From NCBI GenBank assembly GCA_020796225.1, contig CM036767.1:10775927-10839926 (forward strand): a stretch of 64,000 nt of DNA. The letters run 5' to 3'. Source of the stretch: Arion vulgaris. Taxonomy: Eukaryota > Mollusca > Gastropoda > Stylommatophora > Arionidae. Below are positions 46,986 through 57,609 of the stretch, piece by piece (the stretch's first letter is position 1; each line of letters opens with the position of its first letter). Below the pieces are notes generated by a model. That model was not told the origin of the DNA. It made no database searches and saw nothing but the letters and a program-made list of their open reading frames with translations. Position numbers and translations under genes: made by a program.

Positions 46986-47162
46986 CTGAAAACGATGGTC
47001 TTGCTCGTCGTGCTCATCCAAGCCAGTAAAACCATTGATCTTAAAACTAGAGATGCCGATGAAGACTACAACATCTAACAGGAGCACAGTCATCAGTAAT
47101 GTCCCCGCAACTATACACCATTGTCGTCTCAGTAACAGCCAGACTCTCATTGTCAGTGTCAT
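46986..47162 (-). CDS. FAM20C: FAM20-like exon 1: cytosolic tail and signal anchor
   Basis: The exon runs from an ATG at 47162 and ends in a CAG|GTAAAG donor after 59 codons (phase 0). It encodes a short basic N terminus (MTLTMRVWLLLRRQW), a hydrophobic segment at about residues 16-38, and an acidic luminal start (DEHDEQDH). This is the layout of a type II Golgi membrane protein or uncleaved signal anchor, as in FAM20 proteins. A second Met at residue 5 is an alternative start. Upstream, on the minus strand, I saw no in-frame continuation that would improve the N terminus. The frame stays open through the donor into a 48-bp repeat array. Confidence 0.8.
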
Positions 47163-48135
47163 TATATGTCAGAGGATGATCACTTTCCTCAATGAATTAG
47201 AACGGTTGTTGTTCAATGCCAACTGGGCATCTCAAACATTTGCGAATTAAAATTCCCTAATTATGCATTAGTATCTGGATCACGGTAAACTTTTATTTTG
47301 CCAAGCTAGCCAATAATAGTTAGAAAGTGCGCTTCCGACGACTGACCAACATTTCATTCTGCATAAACTTCGTCAAGCTTCAATATTGCATTGGTTAGCT
47401 GTAGTGACCAACACAGGATAGTGAACATTGTTTCACAGACTATATTAACGTATAACGTATCCCCCTTTAACTCAATACATTCCAATTTTGCAACAAACGA
47501 CATGAATGGCTCGACACACCTTAACACACAGCATATGATCCAAATAACATTTCTTTTCGTACTGGATCAAGTAAGTGTGAAAGGCTGGCTGACACAGCAG
47601 TGATTGATGAATGACGGCCAATGGACAGATAGTTTCACGCATCATAGTCTGAAATATTATGATTATACCGTCGATCCCGTTGATTGACTTAGCGAGTCTC
47701 GCATAGTTAAGTCACTACATTCTACACGACATCAGAGATGAGCTCCTTACAACAGTTAACTTTATCATACGAACCAATCTGACGGTATGATAAACTAAAT
47801 AGCATTCACAAAAAGTAGAATAAGAAGATGGTTTCTTTAACGTTTGCAGTTTGTTAGTATTATTCCGTATGAGACAATAACAAGATTGCTTCATACACTA
47901 TGCCAGTGTATCTGTTTCTCTCGGCATCTTTCCTACCTCGAAGTCTCTAAAGCTTGCTGTTTGTTATTCTGCTGACATGGTTGTTGAAAAGCGGAAAACC
48001 TAGGAAGAAAAACTGAGGGGAAAAAAACAAAGAAAATTGTAAGGAATAGTCACAAAATCGTATTCAATGAAAACTAACTTTTGCATGTGTTTTATTTTCA
48101 ACATATAATGTAAGCTAAATTTAGCAAATATATAA
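47163..48135. other. Sequence upstream of the FAM20-like start
   Basis: It should contain the 5' UTR and promoter of the FAM20-like gene. I see no TATA box at a convincing distance and no repeat that I recognise. Confidence 0.35.
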
Positions 48136-48139
48136 AGAG

Positions 48140-48487
48140 TCTAACGCCAAAGAGAGAGAGCGGACAGGCTTGCATCAACATCATCGATTGTTGGGGAGTG
48201 TAAGATGGATAAGGGGGATATTCTTCGGTCTCTTCGCGACTCTCTGTTGGATGAGGACACTAAAATCGATGTTGAATCGATCAAGCGACTTAAGCAGTTT
48301 GGAGTTACCCGTTGTTCAAGTCGAACTGGATGCCTGAGAGGCAGAGTGAGAGGTGTGTTTAATCAGCGAGCCACAGGAACCATCAGTATGCATACTCTTC
48401 GATATCTGTTGGGGGAGACTGAGCACATATGGGTCTGCCCGGAGTGCAATGACGTCAGTTTAGTAACCAATAACCAATAACCAATAA
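48140..48487 (+). mobile_element. LINE LN-A 3' end, cleanest copy
   Basis: It is uninterrupted from RADRLAST through MDKGDILRSLRDSLLDEDTK, IDVESIKRLKQFGVTRCSSR, TGCLRGRVRGVFNQRATGTI and EHIWVCPECNDVSLV. The W.CP.C pattern suggests a small zinc-binding end. The DNA ends in AACCAATAACCAATAACC. Confidence 0.85.
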
Positions 48488-48589
48488 CGCCAAAGGATTG
48501 CCTTCATTGTACCGGGTTTTAACCCATATGGCTCGCCATCTACCGATAGTATTGAAAAGCATGAACTCGTAGCTTCTGTAACAATCCTA

Positions 48590-48705
48590 GGATTGTTGGG
48601 AAAATGCACCCATGAACAGAACGACGCGGCTCGGTTTCGAACCTACGACCTTCAGGACATGAGGCAAGGGCTTAACCACAGAGACCTGCTTAACAATGTT
48701 CCATG
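48590..48705 (-). repeat. tRNA-derived SINE head
   Basis: The minus strand reads GGTCTCTGTGGTTAAGCCCT (A-box region) and GTAGGTTCGAAACCGAGCCG (perfect B box GGTTCGAAACC), 45 bases apart. No functional anticodon arm. Confidence 0.6.
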
Positions 48706-49145
48706 CGAAGTTGGGTGACAAAGCCAGTCCCTTTAATAAATTTCTTATTTGGGATATTAGAACCATTTGATCCAAGCACGATGTACTGTGTTTACCTGAC
48801 ATTGCAATAGATGCGTCTTTCAGCCCAACATATCCGATTTCGTCATGCACTTTTATTTAGTTCAGATTCTTCGCTCTGTTTCATGATATGGTAGGAATTA
48901 AATATTGCTCTCAATTTCTCAAATTTTGCATGTTATCAAATTATGGAGTTAACGGTCACTTAATTAATCTATGCAAAAGCAGATATTCTACAGTTAGAAC
49001 AAACCAGAGCCAACTATAAACTACTATAGCCTGGCTGTGAACAAACACAGGATTTCTAGAAGGGTTCCATATTAGGTACCAAGTGAGACAAGTATACATC
49101 ATATCACCGCTGCTGTTTATCAGACATGTTGACAGTCTAATTCCC

Positions 49146-49370
49146 GTCTGTCTAGCGTGTGCGTAGCGCGTTGGACTACGGGTGACTATCCCTCTGTGTG
49201 TGCGGATTCAATTCCGCGGGATGGCAGAAAAAGCCACAGATTCCCCAGATTTACGGTGTTCGTGGCACCGAACCGAAGAGTTACGATGTCCATGACACCG
49301 AGCCGAAGAGCTGAAAAGCTCAAGTGCTTCTGGATCGGAAAAAGAAGAAAAAAAGCTTACAATAGTGAAA
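49146..49370 (+). repeat. SINE S1, clean reference copy
   Basis: The A box TAGCGCGTTGG and B box GGATTCAATTCCG have tRNA spacing. They are followed by GATGGCAGAAAAAGCCACAG, two CGATGTCCATGACACCGAG-like blocks and GTGCTTCTGGATCGGAAAAA. Confidence 0.75.
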
Positions 49371-49449
49371 GATACAATAACTTTAAGGAATTCCTTCCTT
49401 CCTTTCGTTCGCTTGAAATATTGTCTATACATGCAATGTTGTCTCTTAT

Positions 49450-49620
49450 ATAAGCTTCACTGTCTTTTGTAGCTCACACAGAGGTCCGTGTAGTTTTAGG
49501 TCCCAGTGTTGTTTCGTTAGGCCAGTGAGTTTGCCTCAGTATATAATATTCGGGGCAATCTTGAAGTATGTGCTCTGCAGTCTGATGTGCCTATCCACAT
49601 GGCTGAATTGCCAAAAGGAG
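49450..49620 (-). mobile_element. LINE LN-C-like C-terminal fragment
   Basis: The minus strand gives TSDCRAHTSRLPRILYTEAN; a one-base shift makes AEHILQDCPEYYILR..HWP, the H-x-LQ-x-CP-x-Y end seen at 55000 and 61220. Confidence 0.6.
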
Positions 49621-51205
49621 TTGCTAAATAAATTTTCTTTTTGCCGACAATCATATCATCAACAGAAGAATAGTTATAATAACACATTAACAGACTCCAG
49701 TTAACATGCAACGATTATACAAATAAAATTTTCCGTAACTTTTCAAACTTTAGGGTATGTAGACACTTCACTAAAATTTTTCTAGTCCCTGCTTCAATTT
49801 TCGTATTTCCCTCGCCGCAACTAATTTACCAAAACATTTTTCCATGGAACAGTAGAAATAGAACTTACCTCTCGAATTGTTTTATTTAAGTAATCTAACT
49901 ATTCCTACTTCACTGTTCACATTTCTAGTCCTACCCGTACTATTTATTATTGACTAACTAAAGCACTGACACCAATCTTACTGAAAGATTTTACTGAGAC
50001 TGTATACCAAGTTTCGTTTGACCTAGTAAGGATCTTCATGTTATTAGCGAGACGATAAAAGGTCAGCTTTCTCGATACTAGTTGAGTTGAGAAGTTTATT
50101 GACTTGTCCGACACAAACACCAGTGTTTCGAGTTACCTCGCCAGCTCTCTCCATTTTGTGTGTGTATCTCCGGAGTATGTATATCACTGACGTCCGTATG
50201 TGTATGTGATGTGAGAATGTGCTTAATGCACTAGAGATTTAGGAAAACAAAATATTACTTTAACGAAAGTGAAAAGTCACTTGTTTCTGTCAGGACATGA
50301 AGACATTCTGGTCGCTAATCTATAGCAACAAGCAGGGCCATGCCGTGATATGATACAGAGAGGCGGTCGCAAAAGGCGGAACCGTAAAAGGGATGAGGGG
50401 GCATAAGAAGCGAAATCAAAATACAATTTGAACCATTCAATAATTAAAATCTGTACACAACGCTTTTCTATGTTGGTCTATGTTATTCCGTCGGTACCAT
50501 TTTCTTTCGGTTTCTGGTGCAGGGGGCATCGCTGGCGAGCGCTCACCGAAAGACTAGATCTGACAGCGCAAAGCTGTTATTTTTGTTTGTAATATACCAT
50601 GCGGCCTATCCTAAAAGCTGAGGCGGCAATTATCACAAAGACAATTGCACGTGTTACGTGTTGATCGTTCTGCTTTGAGCTTACAATTATTGACAATATT
50701 TGATTTTATTGTTAGTTTGTCTCCGGAAGTGGCTGTGTTGTGTTTAAATTAGTAAATCAGATTTATAATATATCTGTATAAACATATAATTTTTGCATTT
50801 ATACTAATTCAGTTTTTGTGTTTAAAAAGTAGATCAGGTAAGAGAATCATTTTTTTTTTTTTTTTACAGCAATTGTAGTTACTTATTATCATTGAAAAAT
50901 GGTTATGTTATAGCAATAGGACTCGAATTAAAAAGTAGCATTTGCATGGACTGGGTATATCCAGAGCCAACTATAAACTGATCTAGTTATCTAGAGTTGG
51001 TTGTGGTACTTCCCAGGTGCTGAACGTGTGCTGTGTGTGATATGTATAGAGTAGGTAATATTGGGCTACTTTTTCGTTCTCTGTGTGATAGGGAGTTGCT
51101 TAGGAAATATTTGCCTACTATTGCGTTCATCGTTGTTTATTGTTCATTTTAACAAACCATATTTATTTACGTTGAAGTGAAGACAATGAAATAACAAGTT
51201 AAAGA
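49621..51205. other. Unassigned intergenic sequence
   Basis: No exon or clear repeat. The 19-mer CCAGAGCCAACTATAAACT occurs at about 50961 and also near 49010. Confidence 0.35.
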
Positions 51206-51211
51206 AAGACG

Positions 51212-51497
51212 AGAGCCGCAGTAGCGTAGTTGTTAGTGAACTCACTTCTCAAGGCTGGTGGTCCGGGTTCAATACCCGCAGTGGGCGTGGAGTTTTTCCC
51301 GATCGCGACGGCTCTCAGGTCGACTTCAACTGCTTAGTCATGCTCTGCGGGAGTATGCAGACTTGAGAAGAAGAGGTGGCCCACTTACACCAGCGTCCAA
51401 GACAAACTGTATGGCGTGGCTGATAATCTGAGGCAGACGGCTGCCTTTATTAGAAAATCCGAAATCCCAATCTAGTGAGAACGCAGAAGTAAAAGAA
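51212..51497 (+). repeat. SINE S2: tRNA head joined to LN-C 3' end
   Basis: Head GAGAGCCGCAGTAGCGTAGT with A box TAGCGTAGTTG and B box GGGTTCAATACCCG. From about 51335 it becomes LINE LN-C sequence: GAGTATGCAGACTTGAGAAG, GACAAACTGTATGGCGTGGC, AGGCAGACGGCTGCCTTTAT, and ends AGAACGCAGAAG. Confidence 0.75.
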
Positions 51498-52094
51498 ATA
51501 ACTTACATTACAGTTAAAGTTAGCTGCCATGTCATAATGCCATCCCCTTTTCACGCCCAGGCTTGGGACTGGCAATGGCGGAGCTACTTGGGGACGTTCT
51601 TTTGAAATCGCCACTTCGCTACAACGTGCGTGTGTTAACATATGTTGTAGGGAGGTATCACTACAATAAAATTGCTCTTTTCTCTGGTTCTTGTATATTG
51701 TGATAAAGATGACCCATGCGTGCCTCTTTGTATAGTTTTAATACCACTTTTTGCATTGTAACTTAAAACTCATTAGAAGTGTTGTATCAATGTCTGTTTC
51801 GAGAAGTCAACAATAGCTTCACACTAATTTCGATATTCGCCTCTAACTGAAAGTCCGCTTGGTACTTATGACGTCATTTGTTTACCACTGTCAATCGCGT
51901 TTTGAATTGGTGCGCGGGAAATGCAAAAATTGTTTTTAAAATGGATTTCGTCCTGATAGTTGCTATTTTGTCATGAATGTATAAAATGGCTGTAAACATT
52001 AGTTTTCTTGAACCATGCCAATGGATTCGTTAAACATATAGCACAAATAATGTAGCTTCTAGATGCTATCAAATGGTTACAAAGATACACATTT

Positions 52095-52395
52095 TTATCT
52101 GTGAACATGACAAGCTGAATGGACTATAGCAAGTTCTCCCGTCTCTTCCATCGCCATGTTCAATGTTTCTTTTATGTTCTGCTGCCACCCTCGTTTTGGT
52201 CGTACCCCAAGAACCATGCCTTCCTTTACCGTTCTCTCCAAACCATTGTGACGTTTAACGTAGCCAAAATATTTCACCTTCCGGAACATGTTATTTTTGA
52301 GCCAATGTTTTCGTTTTGTAGGTATTGTAGGATGTCTTTGTGTTTTTCTCTTCTCTGTCCATGATATTCGAAGACATTTTCTGCACATTCAGTAT
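52095..52395 (-). mobile_element. LINE LN-D 3' end
   Basis: CLRISWTEKR, KVKYFGYVKRHNGLERTVKE, GMVLGVRPKRGWQQNIKETL, NMAMEETGELA in one open frame. This is the same C-terminal layout as 1-432. Confidence 0.8.
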
Positions 52396-52960
52396 AGACA
52401 AAAATCAAATCTTTTTCAACAAAGTTCTGTAGAAAAATTCTTAGAACATCTTGAACAGAGAAGTGACAAGTTATAGACATCATTCAGCACCTGACTGTTG
52501 AAGAACGTTGTTGACTAATAAACAACATCGTACGCAGAAACTGAATTACTCGGGAAACTGTGGTTAGAGCGACATTCTCCATAGGGCATGCTACATAACG
52601 AGCATCGTTTAATATACTATCGTTGAGAAAATTGTTAAGAAATGTTGAGATCTTGCAATACTAGGCCGTAGGATTTATAGATTATGTGGCGTCTTTGTAA
52701 AGTAAAGGTTTGCTTTTTTATTGAGTTTCATGCCGTTGTTACAACAAACCGTGCTGATAGACAAAGCTAGGGATGGGAATCCAGACGAATGCGTGTGTAC
52801 GTGTGTATGTGTTTTATTTACCGCAATCAATAACAAGTTTGTTTTGTTTACATTACTGTACTTAGTAAAAAAAAACCTAAGATGTTCTGTATTCATTAAC
52901 AAATTATTGGTACGTGCTCTATACTTCTCTAGCACGTGATGTTTTTACTGCAAATAATTA

Positions 52961-52988
52961 ACAGACAGACAGAGAGAGAGAGAGGAGA
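52961..52988. repeat. GACA/GA microsatellite
   Basis: ACAGACAGACAGAGAGAGAG followed by AGAGGAGAGG. Confidence 0.9.
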
Positions 52989-54500
52989 GGTTGATTAGTG
53001 AGTATAATAACAGCATTGGTCTCTGTCTCAGGAGACAATAGGTTTTGCGTTACATAGTTTATTCTGAATCGCATCGCATCATATTCTAGAGGGGCATATC
53101 AGAGAGGGTAAGATCTTCAGACAGGCCAGATTGTTCTTACTTTCCAGCTAGAGATATTACTTAGCAATTTTTTCAGTAACCTCAACTTTCAAGATTTTCT
53201 ACAGAAACGGCCAGCAAAGCAACACTTTCTGAAAGATGTCTGTCGCTTATATTGATTTCTGTAGGCCTACAGACTATTTACTCTTGTAATCTTGAAATAG
53301 TCTGCTTCGGCGCTAGAACTGAAACCAGTGTCAATGTTTAGTTTGTTTCCCCCATGCTATTTTTTCTCCTTTATGTCACCGCGTCAATTCTGTGAAAAGG
53401 TTAGTCTCCGTGTTTGCTTGTATCTAAACGTGTTACTGTCTGCTGGATAAGTGTTTTAGCGGCGTGTTACCTTTGTTCTGTTCTGTGTAGTCTTTGACAG
53501 ATGTGACACAAACATTGGGTACGCAGAGACAAAACGTAGGAGAACAACATGAAACTTAGTTTAAGACATTGCAACATTGAGGGAACATTGGTCGGTCCAG
53601 CATACCGGATATCTTCAGTGTTTTCGATAATTTGCATAAGGTGTGGTTGCTAGGTGATGATAATGTTTCCAAGGTGATGGTTTCCGACATAGATAAGCAG
53701 TTAACACTGAGCAATGTACAATCGTGACGAGATCAGTGATTGAAAGCAAAAAACAACAAATGATGGTAAATGTGATAACAGCTGTGCTGATCGAGAGATC
53801 ATCTTTATAACCATGAGTTTATCTGCGTCTATCTCAATACGTCCTAATTTTCCCTTCTGGTAGTGGTACACACGAAAACATTATGAGTACTTTGTCATAG
53901 TTTGGGATTGTTACCCATTGTTACCCATCTCAAAATGTCAGAACTTAATTAAAAAAAAGACGAAAACGAAAGGAAGCGGTAACTATGTGGCTTGTTTTTC
54001 AACATGAAACCCTAAAACGCAAATGGAATAAACCGCGCGGACAGTTCGACCTCGGACAATCCCCGACACGCCTACGGATACCGGGGTTTACCGGAAGTCA
54101 TTGTTCAGATCTTTTGCGACCGGCTAATGACAAGTACCACATTATGTAAAATAGCAATTATAGTAAAGAAATGACACAAAAACTATCATAAAATCAGCAT
54201 TTCAACCAATATAATTTCATCAGGGTACACGAATTAAAAATAAAGTAATTGAAAACATCTGAAGAACAAAAAAAGGGACAAAATGACTCAGAAAAGTTGA
54301 AAATTGAGCCAGCGACCTCATACTGTATTTTAAAAAAAAGGAAATAGCTACAGAAGCAGAAAAAACCACAGACACTGCTCATAAAGATCAATATGACATA
54401 TTGGTAGGAGACGGAACAACTAGACTGGGTTTGTGTTAGAGAGAAAGACACATGATTGAAATGAGTGTGTTGTCTCTGTCTGATCTTATGGGCTCGATGA
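52989..54500. other. Unassigned intergenic sequence
   Basis: No exon supported. A short CpG-rich patch at 54030-54120 stands out from its surroundings. Confidence 0.3.
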
Positions 54501-54514
54501 GGACTGATGATGAA

Positions 54515-54600
54515 CTAAGGTAATCGACCGTACACATATTTGAGCTGATCGGTTAGTGTTTGACTGCACTGCACCAACCACTGAGCCATGCCGACACCGT
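54515..54600 (-). repeat. tRNA-derived SINE head
   Basis: The minus strand has GTCGGCATGGCTCAGTGGTT with a perfect A box TGGCTCAGTGG and a B-box-like GGTCGATTACC 50 bases on. Confidence 0.55.
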
Positions 54601-54689
54601 TTACCCACAAGCGTAATGTCAACTTCCATCGTCGCTTTATTTACAAATTAATGACTCTGAAATGGGTAGCAGTCAACACTGGGATACTT

Positions 54690-55145
54690 CTTCTTCTTCT
54701 TCTGCGTTCTCATTAGATTTGGATTTTCTAATAAAGGCAGCCGTCTGTCTCAGATTATCAGCCACGACATACAGTTTGTCTTCTGCGTTCTCATTAGATT
54801 GGGATTTCGGATTCTCTAATAAAGGCAGCCGTCTGCCTCAGATTATCAGCCACGCCATACAGTTTGTCTTGGACGCTAGTGTAAGTGGGCCACTTCTTTC
54901 TTCTCAAGTCTGCATAATGGGGGCAGTTCTGTAGGATATAATTCCTATGACCTCTTCTCGCAGTTAGCTTAGGACACCCTTGTGATGGTAGGTCTGACAT
55001 TCTTACGTGGCTAAATCTCCGAGGCAGATTGGCAACTGTAGAATCCGTTATCCCATTCCTCATTGTGAGGGCTTGTTGCACCATGTTATGCGCCTTACGG
55101 CCTAGTGCATCCGTTTTCTGCAAGCATTTGTTTAGGATTAGCATT
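54690..55145 (-). mobile_element. LINE LN-C C terminus with duplicated 3' end
   Basis: The minus strand encodes RMSDLPSQGCPKLTARRGHR, NYILQNCPHYADLRRKKWPT, YGVADNLRQTAAFIRESEIP and a stop. The last 80-90 bases, from TTCTGCGTTCTCATTAGATT on, occur twice in tandem (54700-54781 and 54782-54872). The AAG-type tail is at 54688-54702. Confidence 0.85.
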
Positions 55146-55272
55146 CCCTAGCGGACACGTGCATCCGATTTCAGCCAAGCCTCCTTAGTCGCCTCCTACG
55201 ACATGCGTGGCAGGTAACAGTGGTTGTATTCTTTACACCTCAAATTTGGGCCCGGCAACCACTCGGGCGACA
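55146..55272 (-). repeat. Core-domain SINE, 5' half
   Basis: GCGGACACGTGCATCCGATT, TCAGCCAAGCCTCCTTAGTC, GCCTCCTACGACATGCGTGG, TAACAGTGGTTGTATTCTTT, then AACCACTCGGGCG. It is joined directly to LN-C, as at 9580. Confidence 0.75.
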
Positions 55273-55309
55273 CTGGGATACTAACATTGCAGTTATCATT
55301 TTTTCCCGA

Positions 55310-55620
55310 AACAAGAGGTTCTTTCTTTCTCTAATCCTGTTTTGCCTCACAGCGTCAGGATGAGAAGAGATTTCAAGAACAGACTTTTGTGTGCGCTTCA
55401 TAAATAGTGTTTTTCAACGTCTATTATTTTTGAAGTCCACATTTTGCTTTGCTCCACTGTATCAAGTAACATTGCTCTTTGAGGCACACTGTCTATTGGT
55501 AATCTGCTTATGTGGCAGAACCATTTAGTTTGTTGTTGCTTGATGAAGTTTAGTACTGATGTTGCACCTACTTTTTCTGATGTCTTCATTTCTATATTGG
55601 TCTCTTCTAACCAACATTCT
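55310..55620 (-). mobile_element. LINE LN-H 3' end
   Basis: The minus strand gives MKTSEKVGATSVLNFIKQQQ, TKWFCHISRLPIDSVPQRAM and VEKHYL, followed by the shared CTGACGCTGTGAGGCAAAAC end. Confidence 0.8.
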
Positions 55621-55842
55621 GTGTTGTTATATCCATGTTCAGTGTGATCAAGTCACGTTTGCTGTCCTTCTAGCGAAGGAATAGTTATCCCACAATTCTA
55701 TTGCCTCCAAAAAATCCCAACCAAAAATATATATACTTAGCCACGAACGTAGGCGTGATATAAAATTAATTAGTGAAAACAAAAGTATGTGTGTGTGTGT
55801 CACCATCCTTACTGTTTAATAATCATCAATGTTGATCAACAT

Positions 55843-55903
<61 letters not shown>
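55843..55903. repeat. TA microsatellite
   Basis: About 60 bases of nearly pure (TA)n. Confidence 0.95.
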
Positions 55904-55906
<3 letters not shown>

Positions 55907-55954
55907 TGAAATGGATAATTCACAACATTAGTCCTTAATTTACATGTATATTAT

Positions 55955-56285
55955 GGTACTTTGCAACATAACTCTTTATCATACACAAGACAGAGGCATG
56001 GGTGTTCACAGAAGTTTTCCAGGGAGTGGCAAACTGACAAAAAACTTATAGCTGATAGTTTACTCTGCGGTAATTGATCAGATTTGCATAAAACTATCAA
56101 AAATCCATTTTTCAGGGTATGGTACTCTATAATTCTTTATCATACACAAGACAGAGGCATGGGTATTCACAGAAGTTTTTCCAGGGAGTGGCAAACTGAC
56201 AAAAAACGTATAGCTGGTAGTTTACTTTAGGTAATTGATCAGATTAGCATAAAACTGTTTATCAAAATCCATTTTCCAGGGAATG
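55955..56285. repeat. 161-bp tandem duplication
   Basis: CTTTATCATACACAAGACAG starts the shared block at 55974 and again at 56135. GGGAGTGGCAAACTGACAAA and AATTGATCAGATT recur with the same spacing. The copies differ by a few percent. Confidence 0.85.
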
Positions 56286-56980
56286 GCACACCCACCCCCT
56301 CCCCCACCTAACATACTGACAGCGGATGGATGAAAGAGTAAACATGGTGCTATTTCCTGATGGAAATGTTTTCTGCATTCAACTCCTCGGTAAGGTCAAA
56401 GCTTTTTATGTTGGGGTGAAAATAAAACTGATGACCTACACATGCGAGGCAGCTGCTCTGGGCAAGTGGCCTCGATTGCTCTGCCCTGTACAATTCCCTA
56501 GAGACTCTCAAAAATGGGAATAAAGCACTGCGGTGTTTGTTTTTAATCCTAACAAGGTGCACCTTAAAGTGCGGTCATGATAACATAATGTATCACTGCA
56601 GTCTGGCTAAGCAAGTAGGTATCAAAGAAGGAAGGTAAGCGCAATCACACAGATTACATGCAGATAACTAATGTTTGGGACCCACCAGGTGCAAATATCA
56701 CAGTCTGGCTGTACCTGACAAAACATAACAAACATTCTTCAGAGAGAACAAAGTAGACGTAATATTTTGGGGCAAAATTTATCACTACACAAAGTTTAAT
56801 ATACACACAACAAAGAAAGAAAATCTTGTCATATCCTTTACAGGACCTCACCATCAACCACAGTAAACGAGTTGTTGATTTTCTAGGTATCACTTGCATG
56901 TTCAATAGTTTGCCATTACTTTCTGAATGGTGGGTCTATTTTACGGTAGTAAAATTCACGGGAACAAATTTGTTTCAAAT
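56286..56980. other. Unassigned sequence downstream of the JMJD8-like gene
   Basis: No exon or known repeat; it should include the gene's 3' flank. Confidence 0.3.
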
Positions 56981-56984
56981 TACC

Positions 56985-57065
56985 CACAGCAGAGTTTGAA
57001 CCAGGTACTTTTGGTTTATGATTGAGCTCACTACTGCTATGCCACATACACCCACCACAGAATAT
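56985..57065 (-). repeat. tRNA-derived SINE head
   Basis: The minus strand shows TGTGGCATAGCAGTAGTGAG (A-box region) and CCTGGTTCAAACTCTGC (B box). Confidence 0.5.
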
Positions 57066-57179
57066 TAGAACAAACATATTTGATACCAAACCACATTGTA
57101 TACAGAAAAATGAACATAAGAAGATAATACAGTTGAAAGGAACTAATCACATCCAAAAGAATGAACCAGGAATCTCCCA

Positions 57180-57312
57180 GTCTGTTTAATATTCTGTAGC
57201 CTTTTCAAACTGTTGAGTGTTAAATGCCTGACACTTCACATTTCTAAGCCCAAGTATGCAGGTCAATTCCTTTGCTTGCTGGTGAAACACTGGACGCATC
57301 TTCTTCGTGATA
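57180..57312 (-). repeat. SINE S4, 3' part
   Basis: CTTTTCAAACTGTTGAGTGT, CTGACACTTCACATTTCTAA and GGTCAATTCCTTTGCTTGCT match 58080-58170. Confidence 0.5.
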
Positions 57313-57457
57313 TGACCTCTCTCAAAATATAATATAACCAAAAAAAAAAAAAAATCCCTAGGAATGCTGTTGCACCGATTTCATTAACCAATTCTCTACT
57401 CTCCAAGAGTATATGTCTCTGCATAAAAGTGACTACATATGGTAGATAAAATAATAC

Positions 57458-57538
57458 TTATGATAAAAATGTCGATATAAAAACACTGGTGTCAATGTTG
57501 AGAGTTGCATGCCACCATCTGTCAGGGAAGTAGATTAT
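57458..57538 (-). CDS. JMJD8: JMJD8-like terminal exon with stop
   Basis: The acceptor is TATATTTCCAG. The exon reads IIYFPDRWWHATLNIDTSVF then ISTFLS and a TAA stop at 57460-57458. The YFPDRWWHATLN.DTSVFISTF ending is the conserved C terminus of JMJD8. Its His in WWHATLN is the distal cupin histidine. Starting in phase 0, it fits the preceding exon only if the single-base disruption there is ignored. Together the three exons give about the last 93 residues. No clear polyadenylation signal was identified directly downstream. The 1.8-kb intron above holds a LINE end and two SINEs. Confidence 0.92.
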   Translation of the reverse strand: MIYFPDRWWHATLNIDTSVFISTFLS

Positions 57539-57609
57539 CTGGAAATATAAAGATATCAACTATAATAAAACCTCAAACATAAAGATAAATAGATGCCTGG
57601 TGTTCAGTT

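Larger units (their letters stand above)
33507..47162 (-). other. FAM20C: FAM20-like kinase gene locus (five exons, 3' part missing)
   Basis: Five exons on the minus strand join in phase into one reading frame of about 333 codons: 47162-46986, 45974-45475, 40908-40757, 38495-38417 and 33599-33507. Every junction has a GT donor and an AG acceptor, and the phases agree (0, 2, 1, 2, then 2 at the open end). FAM20 proteins are atypical kinases of the Golgi and secretory pathway. FAM20C phosphorylates Ser-x-Glu sites of secreted proteins, FAM20A is its pseudokinase partner and FAM20B is a xylosylkinase. The motifs GGTQIK, GQALLKPM and [13 protein letters not shown] identify the family, and GQALLKPM with [12 protein letters not shown] is closer to FAM20C/A than to FAM20B. 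The remaining kinase exons, with the DRHHYE-type catalytic motif, were not found. They should lie below 33507, probably in the unpolished block. Family assignment is strong; the paralogue is inferred. Confidence 0.9.
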
